From Bradyrhizobium manausense (lineage in GTDB: Bacteria; Pseudomonadota; Alphaproteobacteria; Rhizobiales; Xanthobacteraceae): DNA of 64,000 bases. How positions within the stretch are numbered: position 1 is the stretch's first letter; the number at the start of each line of letters is the position of its first letter. Of the stretch, positions 33,818 through 41,069 are shown piece after piece. The notes beneath the pieces are model-generated. The model was not told where the DNA came from. It did not search any database and saw only the letters and a list, made by a program, of their open reading frames with translations. The stretch lies in assembly GCF_018131105.1 (NCBI RefSeq), contig NZ_JAFCJI010000001.1, forward strand, positions 4,004,001 to 4,068,000, written 5' to 3'. The translations under genes and the position numbers were made by a program.

Positions 33818-35521
33818 CTAGGCGCTGGCCGCCATCTTCATATCAGCGGTGCCGCTCTCGATCGTTTGCACGCCGTGCTCGACGACATTGTTGCGGCCGC
33901 GATGCTTGGCGGCGTAGAGCGCGGCGTCGGCGGCTTCGATCAGATCGCCCGGGCGCAACGCCTCGTTCGGCCGCGCCGCAGCGACGCCAATCGACACCGT
34001 GACCACCATGTGGGCCGATGTGATGTGCGGCAGGCAGAGTTTCAGCACGGCCGCGCGCACCTGCTCGCCGATCTCGACGGCCCGCATCACGTCGGTGTTC
34101 GGCAGCAGCAGGCAGAATTCCTCGCCGCCATAGCGCGCCGCAAAGCCCATCGTGTCTGCGGCGATGCCGGACAGCGATTCGCCGAGCCGGGTCAGGCAGG
34201 AATCGCCTTCGAGATGGCCGTAGGTGTCGTTGAACAGCTTGAAATGGTCGACGTCGATCATCAGCAGCGCGAGCTCGCTGCCATATTGCTGCGCGCGCAT
34301 CCATTCGAAGTCGAGCCGGCTCTGGAAGCCGCGGCGGTTGGCGAGACCCGACAGCATGTCGATCGACGCCATTACCGTCAGCCGGTCGTTGGATGCAATC
34401 AGCTCGCGTTCGCGCTGGCTGAGCTGGGCGGCCATCGCGTTGAAGGCGCGTGCCAGCGGCACGAATTCGGACGGCAGCCGGTTGCGCGCAGCGCGGGCCG
34501 ACAGATCGCCCTCCCCGAGACGTTTGGCCATATCAGCGAGCATTTCGATCGGCTTGATCACGAGCTTTTCAGCGGCGATCAGCGCGCCGAGCAGCACGAA
34601 CATCACGACGAAAGCGAGCTGGAGATAGGCGGTGCGGATGTCGCGGCTCACGGCCGCGGACACCTTGTCCTCGTCGATGCTGGCGATCAGGCGGGCATTG
34701 GTGCCGGCGATGCGTATGAAGCTGACCGCGCGGCGCGATCCGTCGGCGGCGAGAAAGGACAGCGAGCCTTCATCCTGATCGGAGCGCAAGGCCATGTCGG
34801 CGATCGCCGACATCAGCGGCATGTTGTCGAGCGGACGACCGACCGCGCTGCGCTGGTCGGCGGGCGCCGCCAGCACGGTGCCAGCGCTGTCGACCAGCAC
34901 CGCCGTGATACCGGCGCGGCCGCCCAGATTGTTCATCACCTTCGACATCCAGTCGAGGTTGACGGTTGCGAGCACGACCGCGTCAGGGACCCCGCTGAAC
35001 GCGGAGACCGGATAGACCGCCATGACGGTCGGCGACTGTACCGGCCGCGACAGGATGAAGTCGGACAGCACGAAGCGGCCGGTCTCCTGCGCCTGCTGGA
35101 AATACGGCCGATCGGAAAGGTCGAGGCCGACATACATGTTGTTGGTCGCGCACTGGATGCGGCCGTCCTGGCCGGCGATCAGGAGCGTGCGGATCCAGGG
35201 CAGGCTCGTCGGCAGGCTGGCGCGCAGCACGTCGCAACTCTTGCTGACGCCACCGGCGGAGGCGCGGATGAAGGCTTCCGATTTCAGAATGGTCTCGACC
35301 GACGAAATCACCTCGCGCTGCGCGTCGGCGCTGTGCCGTGCGACGGTGGTGAACTCGGCGGCGGCCTGTGCAATCTGCTTGGTGCGGGTATCTTCGAGCG
35401 AGCGAATGCGCTCGAGCATCAAGGGCGCGACCAGAATCACCGCGAGCAATGCAAGCCGGGCCCTGATGCCGAGGGCCTGCTTGAGTTTTGCTCGCTTGCG
35501 GTTGAAACTGACGTTTGCCAT
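33818..35521 (-). CDS. Membrane diguanylate cyclase with Cache-type sensor and HAMP
   Basis: A 567-residue protein: basic N-terminus, one transmembrane helix (about 20-40), a large periplasmic Cache-like domain (about 45-285, with NNMYVGLDLSDRPYFQQA typical of the dCache family), a second helix (about 300-325), HAMP (about 326-380) and GGDEF. The active site is GGEEF and metal-binding DVDHFKLFND is present. The expected RxxD I-site five residues upstream is absent (DTMG instead), so no classical product inhibition. It is convergent with another cyclase gene. Ligand is unknown. Start ATG at 35521 was preferred to the upstream one at 35545. Confidence 0.92.
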   Translation of the reverse strand: MANVSFNRKRAKLKQALGIRARLALLAVILVAPLMLERIRSLEDTRTKQIAQAAAEFTTVARHSADAQREVISSVETILKSEAFIRASAGGVSKSCDVLRASLPTSLPWIRTLLIAGQDGRIQCATNNMYVGLDLSDRPYFQQAQETGRFVLSDFILSRPVQSPTVMAVYPVSAFSGVPDAVVLATVNLDWMSKVMNNLGGRAGITAVLVDSAGTVLAAPADQRSAVGRPLDNMPLMSAIADMALRSDQDEGSLSFLAADGSRRAVSFIRIAGTNARLIASIDEDKVSAAVSRDIRTAYLQLAFVVMFVLLGALIAAEKLVIKPIEMLADMAKRLGEGDLSARAARNRLPSEFVPLARAFNAMAAQLSQRERELIASNDRLTVMASIDMLSGLANRRGFQSRLDFEWMRAQQYGSELALLMIDVDHFKLFNDTYGHLEGDSCLTRLGESLSGIAADTMGFAARYGGEEFCLLLPNTDVMRAVEIGEQVRAAVLKLCLPHITSAHMVVTVSIGVAAARPNEALRPGDLIEAADAALYAAKHRGRNNVVEHGVQTIESGTADMKMAASA

Positions 35522-35628
35522 CTTCGCTGCCCACCCCGCGGGCAAGGTAAAGCGAAGGGTTCAAAAACTCTTTCTTGAACTCGGTAAAAATGGAACTACC
35601 TCCGTTACTCCTGCAATCGATCGACGTC

Positions 35629-36318
35629 ATGACAGAAGCCAATGCCGCGCCGGTAACCGGCGATTCACCAAATGCGCTTGCCGCGGTCGAAGCGGAGATT
35701 GCACGCGCCTGCAAGGATGCGCGGCGCGATCGCGCCTCCGTCACGTTGATCGCGGTGTCCAAGACTTTCGCGGCGGATGCAATTATCCCGATAATCGGCG
35801 CCGGACAGCGCGTGTTCGGCGAGAATCGCGTGCAGGAGGCCAAAGGCAAGTGGCCGGCGTTAACGTCCGATTACCCTGACGTCGCGCTGCACCTGATCGG
35901 GCCGCTGCAATCCAACAAGGCGAAAGAGGCCGTCGCGCTGTTCGATGCCATCCATTCGGTCGACCGTCCGAGCATTTGTCAGGCGTTAGCCAAAGAAATC
36001 GAATCCCAGAACAAGCACCCGCAACTCTTCGTCCAGATCAATGTCGGCGAGGAACCGCAGAAGGCTGGCGTCGCGCCTGACGAGGCCGACGCCTTCCTCA
36101 AGAGCTGCCGCGACACCTATGGTCTGACGATCTCCGGCCTGATGTGCATCCCGCCGGTGGACGAACCGCCGGCCGCACATTTCGCGCTGACTGCCAAGAT
36201 CGCCGCGCGCAACGGACTAAAGAACCTGTCGATGGGCATGAGCGCGGACTATGCGACCGCCATCATGCTGGGCGCCACGCATGTGCGCGTGGGAAGTGCG
36301 ATCTTCGGGCACCGGTAG
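35629..36318 (+). CDS. YggS-family PLP-binding protein
   Basis: Conserved pyridoxal-5'-phosphate carrier (PLPHP) that affects vitamin B6 and amino-acid homeostasis and has no known catalytic activity. The 229 residues form an alanine-racemase-like barrel with the PLP lysine in VTLIAVSKTF, then GENRVQEA, LHLIGPLQSNKAKEAV, VQINVGEEPQKAGV and LSMGMSADY...VRVGSAIFG. Alternative starts at 35590 and 35575 would add a hydrophobic tail that homologues lack. It is divergent from the membrane cyclase gene. Confidence 0.93.
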   Translation: MTEANAAPVTGDSPNALAAVEAEIARACKDARRDRASVTLIAVSKTFAADAIIPIIGAGQRVFGENRVQEAKGKWPALTSDYPDVALHLIGPLQSNKAKEAVALFDAIHSVDRPSICQALAKEIESQNKHPQLFVQINVGEEPQKAGVAPDEADAFLKSCRDTYGLTISGLMCIPPVDEPPAAHFALTAKIAARNGLKNLSMGMSADYATAIMLGATHVRVGSAIFGHR

Positions 36319-36321
36319 TCT

Positions 36322-36475
36322 TGTCGTCCCGGCGCAGGCCGGGACCCATACCGCGTGATCTCTCGATGATCGGTGGTCTTAGTACCGACGAGCGCCTGGT
36401 AACCCCTGATCTTCGCCAAACGTCTCCCTGGGTTATGGGTCCCGGATCTGCGCTTCGCTTGTCCGGGACGACAGC
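36322..36475. repeat. Long palindromic repeat, family 4
   Basis: Outer arms TCGTCCCGGCGCAGGCCGGGACCCATA and TATGGGTCCCGGATCTGCGC...TTGTCCGGGACGA are inverse of each other across about 150 bp, separated by a spacer of about 70 bp. A fragment of similar sequence (TCGTCCCGGCGAATGTCGGGAC) appears near 11390. It lies between the convergent yggS and hydratase genes. Confidence 0.75.
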
Positions 36476-36489
36476 GCATGTGAGGCCGC

Positions 36490-37275
36490 CTACGCAAACC
36501 TCACCGACACCTTCCCCAACACACCAAAATCCACAGCGAAATGATCGCCGGCCTGGATCGGCAGCGGCGGATGGCAGGTGCCTGTCGTTACCACCTCCCC
36601 TGCCCGCAGGGTGATGCCGAGGCCACGCAGCTCGTTGGCGAGCCAGGTCAGTGCCATCAGGGGATCGCCCAGCACGTTCTTGCCGTGACCGAGATAGCGC
36701 TCGCCGCGCAGCGTGATCTGCGGCCGCTCCTCGACGAGATCCATCGCGCGCCAATTGGCTGATGTTGCGGCACCCAGCACGAACAGATGCGCGCAGGCGT
36801 TATCGGCGATGAGTTGCGCTTCGCCGGCGCGGGCGAAATCGGTGAAGCGGGAATCCGGAATTTCGATCGCGGGGTGCAAGCTGTCGACGGCGGCCAGCAC
36901 CTCGTCGACGCCGAAGGGCGTTGGTCGCGGCGCCAGATCGCGTCCCATGCGGAAGCAGAATTCCGGCTCGCCGACGCGCATCGCGTTGCCCTTCATCGAC
37001 GCGGTGCCGCCGTCTGCGATGACGGTATCGCTCATGATGCGGCCGGCAAGCGGTCCCGCGACATTGATATGCTTCTGTCCGGCTTCGCTCGTTGCCGCAA
37101 TCTTCCAGCCAAACAGTTTTCCGAGCGACTGGTTTTCGAGCACGGCCTGCACGGCGTAACCATCAGCGCGGTCCTGCGGTCGCAACTGCGTCTCGAGCGC
37201 GTCGAACTTGTTGCCGTCGCGCCAATGTTGAACGAGGACGCGCGAAGCGGCGGCGATCTGATCCTTGTCGAGCAT
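36490..37275 (-). CDS. 2-keto-4-pentenoate hydratase-like protein (FAH superfamily)
   Basis: A 261-residue member of the 2-oxopent-4-enoate hydratase/4-oxalocrotonate decarboxylase group of the fumarylacetoacetate hydrolase fold. Metal-binding acidic residues are visible in RVGEPEFCFRMGRDL and HPAIEIPDSRF, and the C-terminal GDHFAVDFGVLGKVSVRF matches the family. Such enzymes act in meta-cleavage aromatic degradation, but no other catabolic genes are near, so the substrate is unknown. It ends six bp before the L,D-transpeptidase gene begins upstream of it (37282). Confidence 0.88.
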   Translation of the reverse strand: MLDKDQIAAASRVLVQHWRDGNKFDALETQLRPQDRADGYAVQAVLENQSLGKLFGWKIAATSEAGQKHINVAGPLAGRIMSDTVIADGGTASMKGNAMRVGEPEFCFRMGRDLAPRPTPFGVDEVLAAVDSLHPAIEIPDSRFTDFARAGEAQLIADNACAHLFVLGAATSANWRAMDLVEERPQITLRGERYLGHGKNVLGDPLMALTWLANELRGLGITLRAGEVVTTGTCHPPLPIQAGDHFAVDFGVLGKVSVRFA

Positions 37276-37281
37276 GTGTCC

Positions 37282-37851
37282 TCACCCGATGATGATTTTT
37301 GTTCTTGGTCCTATCTGCCGCAGCAGATGTAGCATCGCCGCCTTGGTCATCGAGACGCAGCCCGCGGTCGGGCCGAAATTGTCGCGTGCCAGATGCAGAA
37401 ACACGGCGCTGCCGCGACCGGCGGTGCGCGGCCTGGTGTTGTGGTCGATCTCGATGATGAAGTCATAGAGATGGTCGGCGCGCTTCAGCCGGTCGCCGCC
37501 TTCACCCTCCCCGCGCCGGATCCATTTGTTGTAGTGGCGATCGCCGGGATCCTCGCACCAGGCGTCTGAGCCGGTGATGATCCGGGTCGGCAGAAAGGTC
37601 TTGGGGCGGCTGTGGCGGTCTCCTCGCCACCACAATTGCCTGGGGAGAAAAGTGCCCCTGGGGGTGCCGCCATCGCCTTCGCGCTTGTTGGCCAGAATGC
37701 CGCCGCGTCCCAACGCCACCGGAATTGTCTGGCTGCCCGCCGTCAGCCAGCCCCGGCGCGAATTCCCGGCGGCAGGCTTAACGCGGATCGCGGACAGCGG
37801 TCCGGAGCGGCGATTTTTGGTATAACTAACTGACACAGCTTTGTTTTTCAT
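37282..37851 (-). CDS. L,D-transpeptidase (YkuD domain) family protein
   Basis: Single-domain protein of about 189 residues with the YkuD-type catalytic region: SAVFLHLARDNFGPTAGCVSM with the nucleophilic Cys and upstream His, preceded by GDGGTPRGTF, which is typical of the family. These enzymes form 3-3 crosslinks in peptidoglycan or attach proteins to it. No clear signal peptide is seen, which is unusual for a periplasmic enzyme. The start may be ATG 37851 or 37875. It is divergent from the response-regulator gene downstream of it on the plus strand. Confidence 0.85.
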   Translation of the reverse strand: MKNKAVSVSYTKNRRSGPLSAIRVKPAAGNSRRGWLTAGSQTIPVALGRGGILANKREGDGGTPRGTFLPRQLWWRGDRHSRPKTFLPTRIITGSDAWCEDPGDRHYNKWIRRGEGEGGDRLKRADHLYDFIIEIDHNTRPRTAGRGSAVFLHLARDNFGPTAGCVSMTKAAMLHLLRQIGPRTKIIIG

Positions 37852-38054
37852 GTGAACGGGCGATGTCGAATTCATTACAGGACATTCATCAAACGGCCCT
37901 GCTATTCTGGGTTAGAGTAATTCCGGCTTGTGAATCGGTAACAGCCCACTACTTCAACACGAACAACAATAAGAACAGCGACCCCTAAACTATCCCATCA
38001 CGGCTGGGTGCGGCATGCATGCGCGCCTGGTCGACCCCAAAAGGATGATCCCCT

Positions 38055-38741
38055 ATGGCCAATGCCCGCAAGATCCTGATCGTGGATGACGATACCGATC
38101 TGCGCGATACGTTGGTGGAGCAATTATCGCTACACGAAGAATTTGAAGCCTCCGCCGTCGATACTGGCGCCAAGGGCGCCAGCGCCGCAAAGGCCAACGC
38201 CCCCGATCTCGTCCTGATGGATGTCGGCCTCCCCGACACCGATGGTCGCGAGGTGGTCCGCTCCCTGCGCAAGGGTGGCTTCAAGGCTCCCATCATCATG
38301 CTGACGGGGCACGACACCGATTCCGACACGATTTTGGGCCTGGAATCCGGGGCCAACGACTACGTCGCAAAGCCCTTCCGTTTCGCCGTGCTGCTCGCCC
38401 GCATCCGCGCCCAGCTTCGCCAGCACGAGGCGAGCGAAGACGCTGTGTTCTCGGTCGGCCCCTACTCGTTCCGCCCCGGCTCCAAGATGCTGACCGCGGC
38501 CAATGCCCGCAAGGTTCGCCTCACCGAGAAGGAAACCGCGATCCTGCGCTTCCTCTACCGTGCCGGCCAGATGCCGGTCTCGCGCGAGACCCTGCTCCAG
38601 GAGGTCTGGGGCTATAATTCCGGCGTCACCACCCACACGCTGGAAACCCACATCTACCGCCTCCGCCAGAAGATCGAAAAGGACGCCGCCAACCCGGAAA
38701 TCCTGGTGACGGAAGCCGGTGGCTACAAGCTGGTGCCGTGA
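38055..38741 (+). CDS. cenR: OmpR/PhoB-family response regulator, CenR/OtpR-like
   Basis: A 228-residue response regulator with receiver (phospho-Asp56 in VLMDVGLPDTDG, Lys in YVAKPFRFAVL) and winged-helix output (RLTEKETAILRFLYRAG ... THTLETHIYRLRQKIEKD). The sequence closely resembles the conserved Rhizobiales regulator called CenR or OtpR, which controls the cell envelope in Caulobacter and Brucella; this identification is from memory of the family. No kinase is adjacent. The next gene, a cyclic-nucleotide-binding protein, and xthA are the same neighbours I recall from Brucella, which supports the assignment. Confidence 0.82.
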   Translation: MANARKILIVDDDTDLRDTLVEQLSLHEEFEASAVDTGAKGASAAKANAPDLVLMDVGLPDTDGREVVRSLRKGGFKAPIIMLTGHDTDSDTILGLESGANDYVAKPFRFAVLLARIRAQLRQHEASEDAVFSVGPYSFRPGSKMLTAANARKVRLTEKETAILRFLYRAGQMPVSRETLLQEVWGYNSGVTTHTLETHIYRLRQKIEKDAANPEILVTEAGGYKLVP

Positions 38742-38801
38742 TACGTTCCAGGAACGCGCGATTCGTCGTAAATTAGCGCGTTTCACGAGCCACGGACCGG
38801 A

Positions 38802-39245
38802 ATGTCGATCGACGATGACGTAGCGCTGCTCGAGCGTGTCCCGACACTGCGCCTGTTGGGAGACGCCTCGTTGCGCATGCTGGCGATCGGCTCCGAGCAG
38901 CGCGATTTCGTCCGTGGCGATATCCTGTTCAATCTCGGTGACGATGCCGACGCCGGCTTCGTGGTCCAGCGCGGCGCCTTTCGCGTCGATGACGGCGCCG
39001 GCGCCGAGATGATCGCAGGCCCCGGCACGCTGATCGGCGAGCTCGCGCTGGTGGTGCCGATGAAGCGGCCGTCCGGTGCGGTCGCGCTGGAGCATTCCTC
39101 CGTCATCCGCGTCGCGCGCAGCCTGTTTCAGCGCGTGCTCGAGAGTGACCCCGCCGCGGCGGTTCGCCTCCGCGATGAATTCGCTGTTCGCTCCAGCCAG
39201 ATCGCGAGCGATATTTTGATGGCCGGCGCGAAGCTGACCAGCTGA
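38802..39245 (+). CDS. Stand-alone cyclic-nucleotide-binding domain protein
   Basis: A 147-residue protein that consists of one cNMP-binding (CAP-ED) barrel and short helices, with no DNA-binding or enzymatic domain. FVRGDILFNLGDDADAGFVVQRGAFRV and the phosphate-binding-cassette region GPGTLIGELALVVPMKRPSGAVAL are visible; the GELA element is present, while the Arg of the canonical PBC is represented by KRPS. It follows the CenR-like gene by 60 bp on the same strand and may be in its operon. Ligand and partner are unknown. Confidence 0.87.
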   Translation: MSIDDDVALLERVPTLRLLGDASLRMLAIGSEQRDFVRGDILFNLGDDADAGFVVQRGAFRVDDGAGAEMIAGPGTLIGELALVVPMKRPSGAVALEHSSVIRVARSLFQRVLESDPAAAVRLRDEFAVRSSQIASDILMAGAKLTS

Positions 39246-39264
39246 AGGTGTTGGCTAAGGGACG

Positions 39265-40080
39265 TCAAACGTCCAGGGTCACCGTGACAGGCACATGGTC
39301 CGACGGCCGCTCCCAGCTGCGGGCATCGCGCAGAATCCTGAAATCCTGCACCGCATCCTTCAGTGCGCGCGAGACCCAGATGTGGTCGAGCCGCCGGCCG
39401 CGGTCGCCGACGGTCCAGTCTGCGGAGCGATAGCTCCACCAGGTGTAGACCTTTTCCGACATCGGAATGCGGTCGCGCGCGACGTCGACCCATTCGCCGG
39501 CTTCGAGCGCGGCCTTCAGCTTCTCGGTTTCGACAGGTGTGTGCGAGACCACTTTGAGAAGCTGCTTGTGCGACCACACGTCGTTCTCGTGCGGCGCGAC
39601 GTTGAGGTCACCGACCAGGATGTGGCGGTCCTCTCCGCGCGGATGCAGCGGCTCGCAGGCCTTCATCTCGTCGAGGAAGCGAAGCTTGTGGTCGAATTTC
39701 TCGTTCAACGCGGGATCGGGGATGTCGCCGCCGGCGGGCACGTAGAAATTATGCACGACCAGCGGCTTTGCGATGCTGGCTTTCTCGCCGAACGAAACCG
39801 AGATGTGGCGCGAATCCACCTTGTCGCAGAAGGTGCGGATGTCGGTCGACTCGAACGGAATCTTCGAGACGATGGCGACGCCGTGATAGCCCTTCTGCCC
39901 GTTCAGCGCGACGTGCTCGTAGCCGAGCCGCTTGAAGCGCTTCAGCGGAAACGCGTCGTCGATGCACTTGGTCTCCTGGAGACACAGCACGTCCGGCCGC
40001 GCGCTCTTGAGAAACTTCGCGACCAGATCGATGCGCAGCCGCACCGAGTTGATGTTCCAGGTTGTCAGGGAAAGACGCAT
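39265..40080 (-). CDS. xthA: Exodeoxyribonuclease III
   Basis: AP endonuclease and 3'-5' exonuclease of base-excision repair. The 271 residues show TTWNINSVRLR at the start, LCLQETKC with the metal-binding Glu, the catalytic VGDLNVAPHENDVW and the C-terminal RLDHIWVSRAL and ERPSDHVPVTV. It is convergent with the cNMP-protein gene. Confidence 0.95.
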   Translation of the reverse strand: MRLSLTTWNINSVRLRIDLVAKFLKSARPDVLCLQETKCIDDAFPLKRFKRLGYEHVALNGQKGYHGVAIVSKIPFESTDIRTFCDKVDSRHISVSFGEKASIAKPLVVHNFYVPAGGDIPDPALNEKFDHKLRFLDEMKACEPLHPRGEDRHILVGDLNVAPHENDVWSHKQLLKVVSHTPVETEKLKAALEAGEWVDVARDRIPMSEKVYTWWSYRSADWTVGDRGRRLDHIWVSRALKDAVQDFRILRDARSWERPSDHVPVTVTLDV

Positions 40081-40109
40081 GAGGAATGCGTCTTAGCAAG
40101 CTCTCGGAG

Positions 40110-40141
40110 GGTGGGCAAAGGCGCAAAGCGCCGTGCCCACC
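40110..40141. repeat. Inverted repeat downstream of lolA
   Basis: GGTGGGCA and TGCCCACC (8 bp) with an inner GGCGC/GCGCC pair fold into one hairpin. It lies 17 bp after the lolA stop and is likely a transcription end or a short bradyrhizobial repeat. Confidence 0.6.
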
Positions 40142-40158
40142 GTCTTTTCGAATTGGAC

Positions 40159-40974
40159 CTAGCCCGGCGACGGGATGTTGTAATTGGTGAAGTCGATCTT
40201 GAACATGTTGGGATCGAGCTTCTTGCTCGCATCGAGATTGTAGACTGCGACCGTGGTGTCGTAGCCCTGCGGGTCAGTGACGGTCCATTGCTTCAGCTGA
40301 CCGTCCTTGGCGCCGATCATCAGCAGCAGGCGGCTGGTACCGACCAGGGCCTGCTTCTCTTCGATGGTCACGCTGATGAAGAGATCGTCGGCGGTGACGT
40401 TGACGACGTTGGTATCCTTCATCAGGTCGATGCGGTCGGACAACAGGAAGCGCAGCGGCGTCTGCGACAGCGGATAGACGTCCTGCGTCGCCAGCTTGCG
40501 GTCGCGCACCACCACCGAGGATCCGTCGGCGATGATGTCGATCGGGCTCGGCGGATCATATTCGAAGCGGACCTTGCCCGGCTTCTGGATGTAGAAATCG
40601 CCCTGCGTCTTGCTGCCGTCGGGGCCGACCTGGACGAAATTGCCGACCAGCGTCGACAGCGACGACAGGTAGGCGCTGACCTTGGCGGCCTGCGCTTTCT
40701 GGTTCGCATCGAACGTCTGGAAGATGCTGCTCGGCACGTTGCGGCGCGGATCGGGAATGACCGGATTCGGTGGCGCCTGGGTTGCGCCCGTGATCGACGG
40801 TCCTGCCGCGGGCGCGGCATTGTCGCGGCCCTTCGGCGCCGGCTTCGGCACGGGCACGTTCTGCGCAAACGACGCTGCGGTCACCATCGCGGCGGTGACG
40901 AGAAGCACGCCCGCCACGCGCGCGCACCGCGCGGCGAGAGGGGCAGCGAATCCAATGTTCGGATGTCTGGTCAA
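40159..40974 (-). CDS. lolA: Outer-membrane lipoprotein carrier protein LolA-like
   Basis: Periplasmic chaperone expected to carry lipoproteins from LolCDE to the outer membrane. The 271-residue precursor has a signal peptide (RVAGVLLVTAAMVTAASFAQ) and a proline-rich linker before the LolA barrel, with QGDFYIQKPGKVRFEYDPPSP and DIIADGSSVVVRDRKL. I placed the start at TTG 40972-40974 because AGGACG stands upstream at good spacing and the signal peptide then begins at the proper place. It follows ftsK by 95 bp. Confidence 0.88.
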   Translation of the reverse strand: MTRHPNIGFAAPLAARCARVAGVLLVTAAMVTAASFAQNVPVPKPAPKGRDNAAPAAGPSITGATQAPPNPVIPDPRRNVPSSIFQTFDANQKAQAAKVSAYLSSLSTLVGNFVQVGPDGSKTQGDFYIQKPGKVRFEYDPPSPIDIIADGSSVVVRDRKLATQDVYPLSQTPLRFLLSDRIDLMKDTNVVNVTADDLFISVTIEEKQALVGTSRLLLMIGAKDGQLKQWTVTDPQGYDTTVAVYNLDASKKLDPNMFKIDFTNYNIPSPG

Positions 40975-41069
40975 CGCGTCGTCCTGTGTGGCTGGGCGTC
41001 GTTTTAGCGTGATTTCGGGCAAAAGCAGAGATCGATTTTGCGTGAAAAGAGCATTCCGAGGCTGATGCC

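Noticed and set aside
33866..35578. 570-codon plus-strand frame
   Set aside because: It is antisense to the Cache-HAMP-GGDEF gene, whose domains are well supported.
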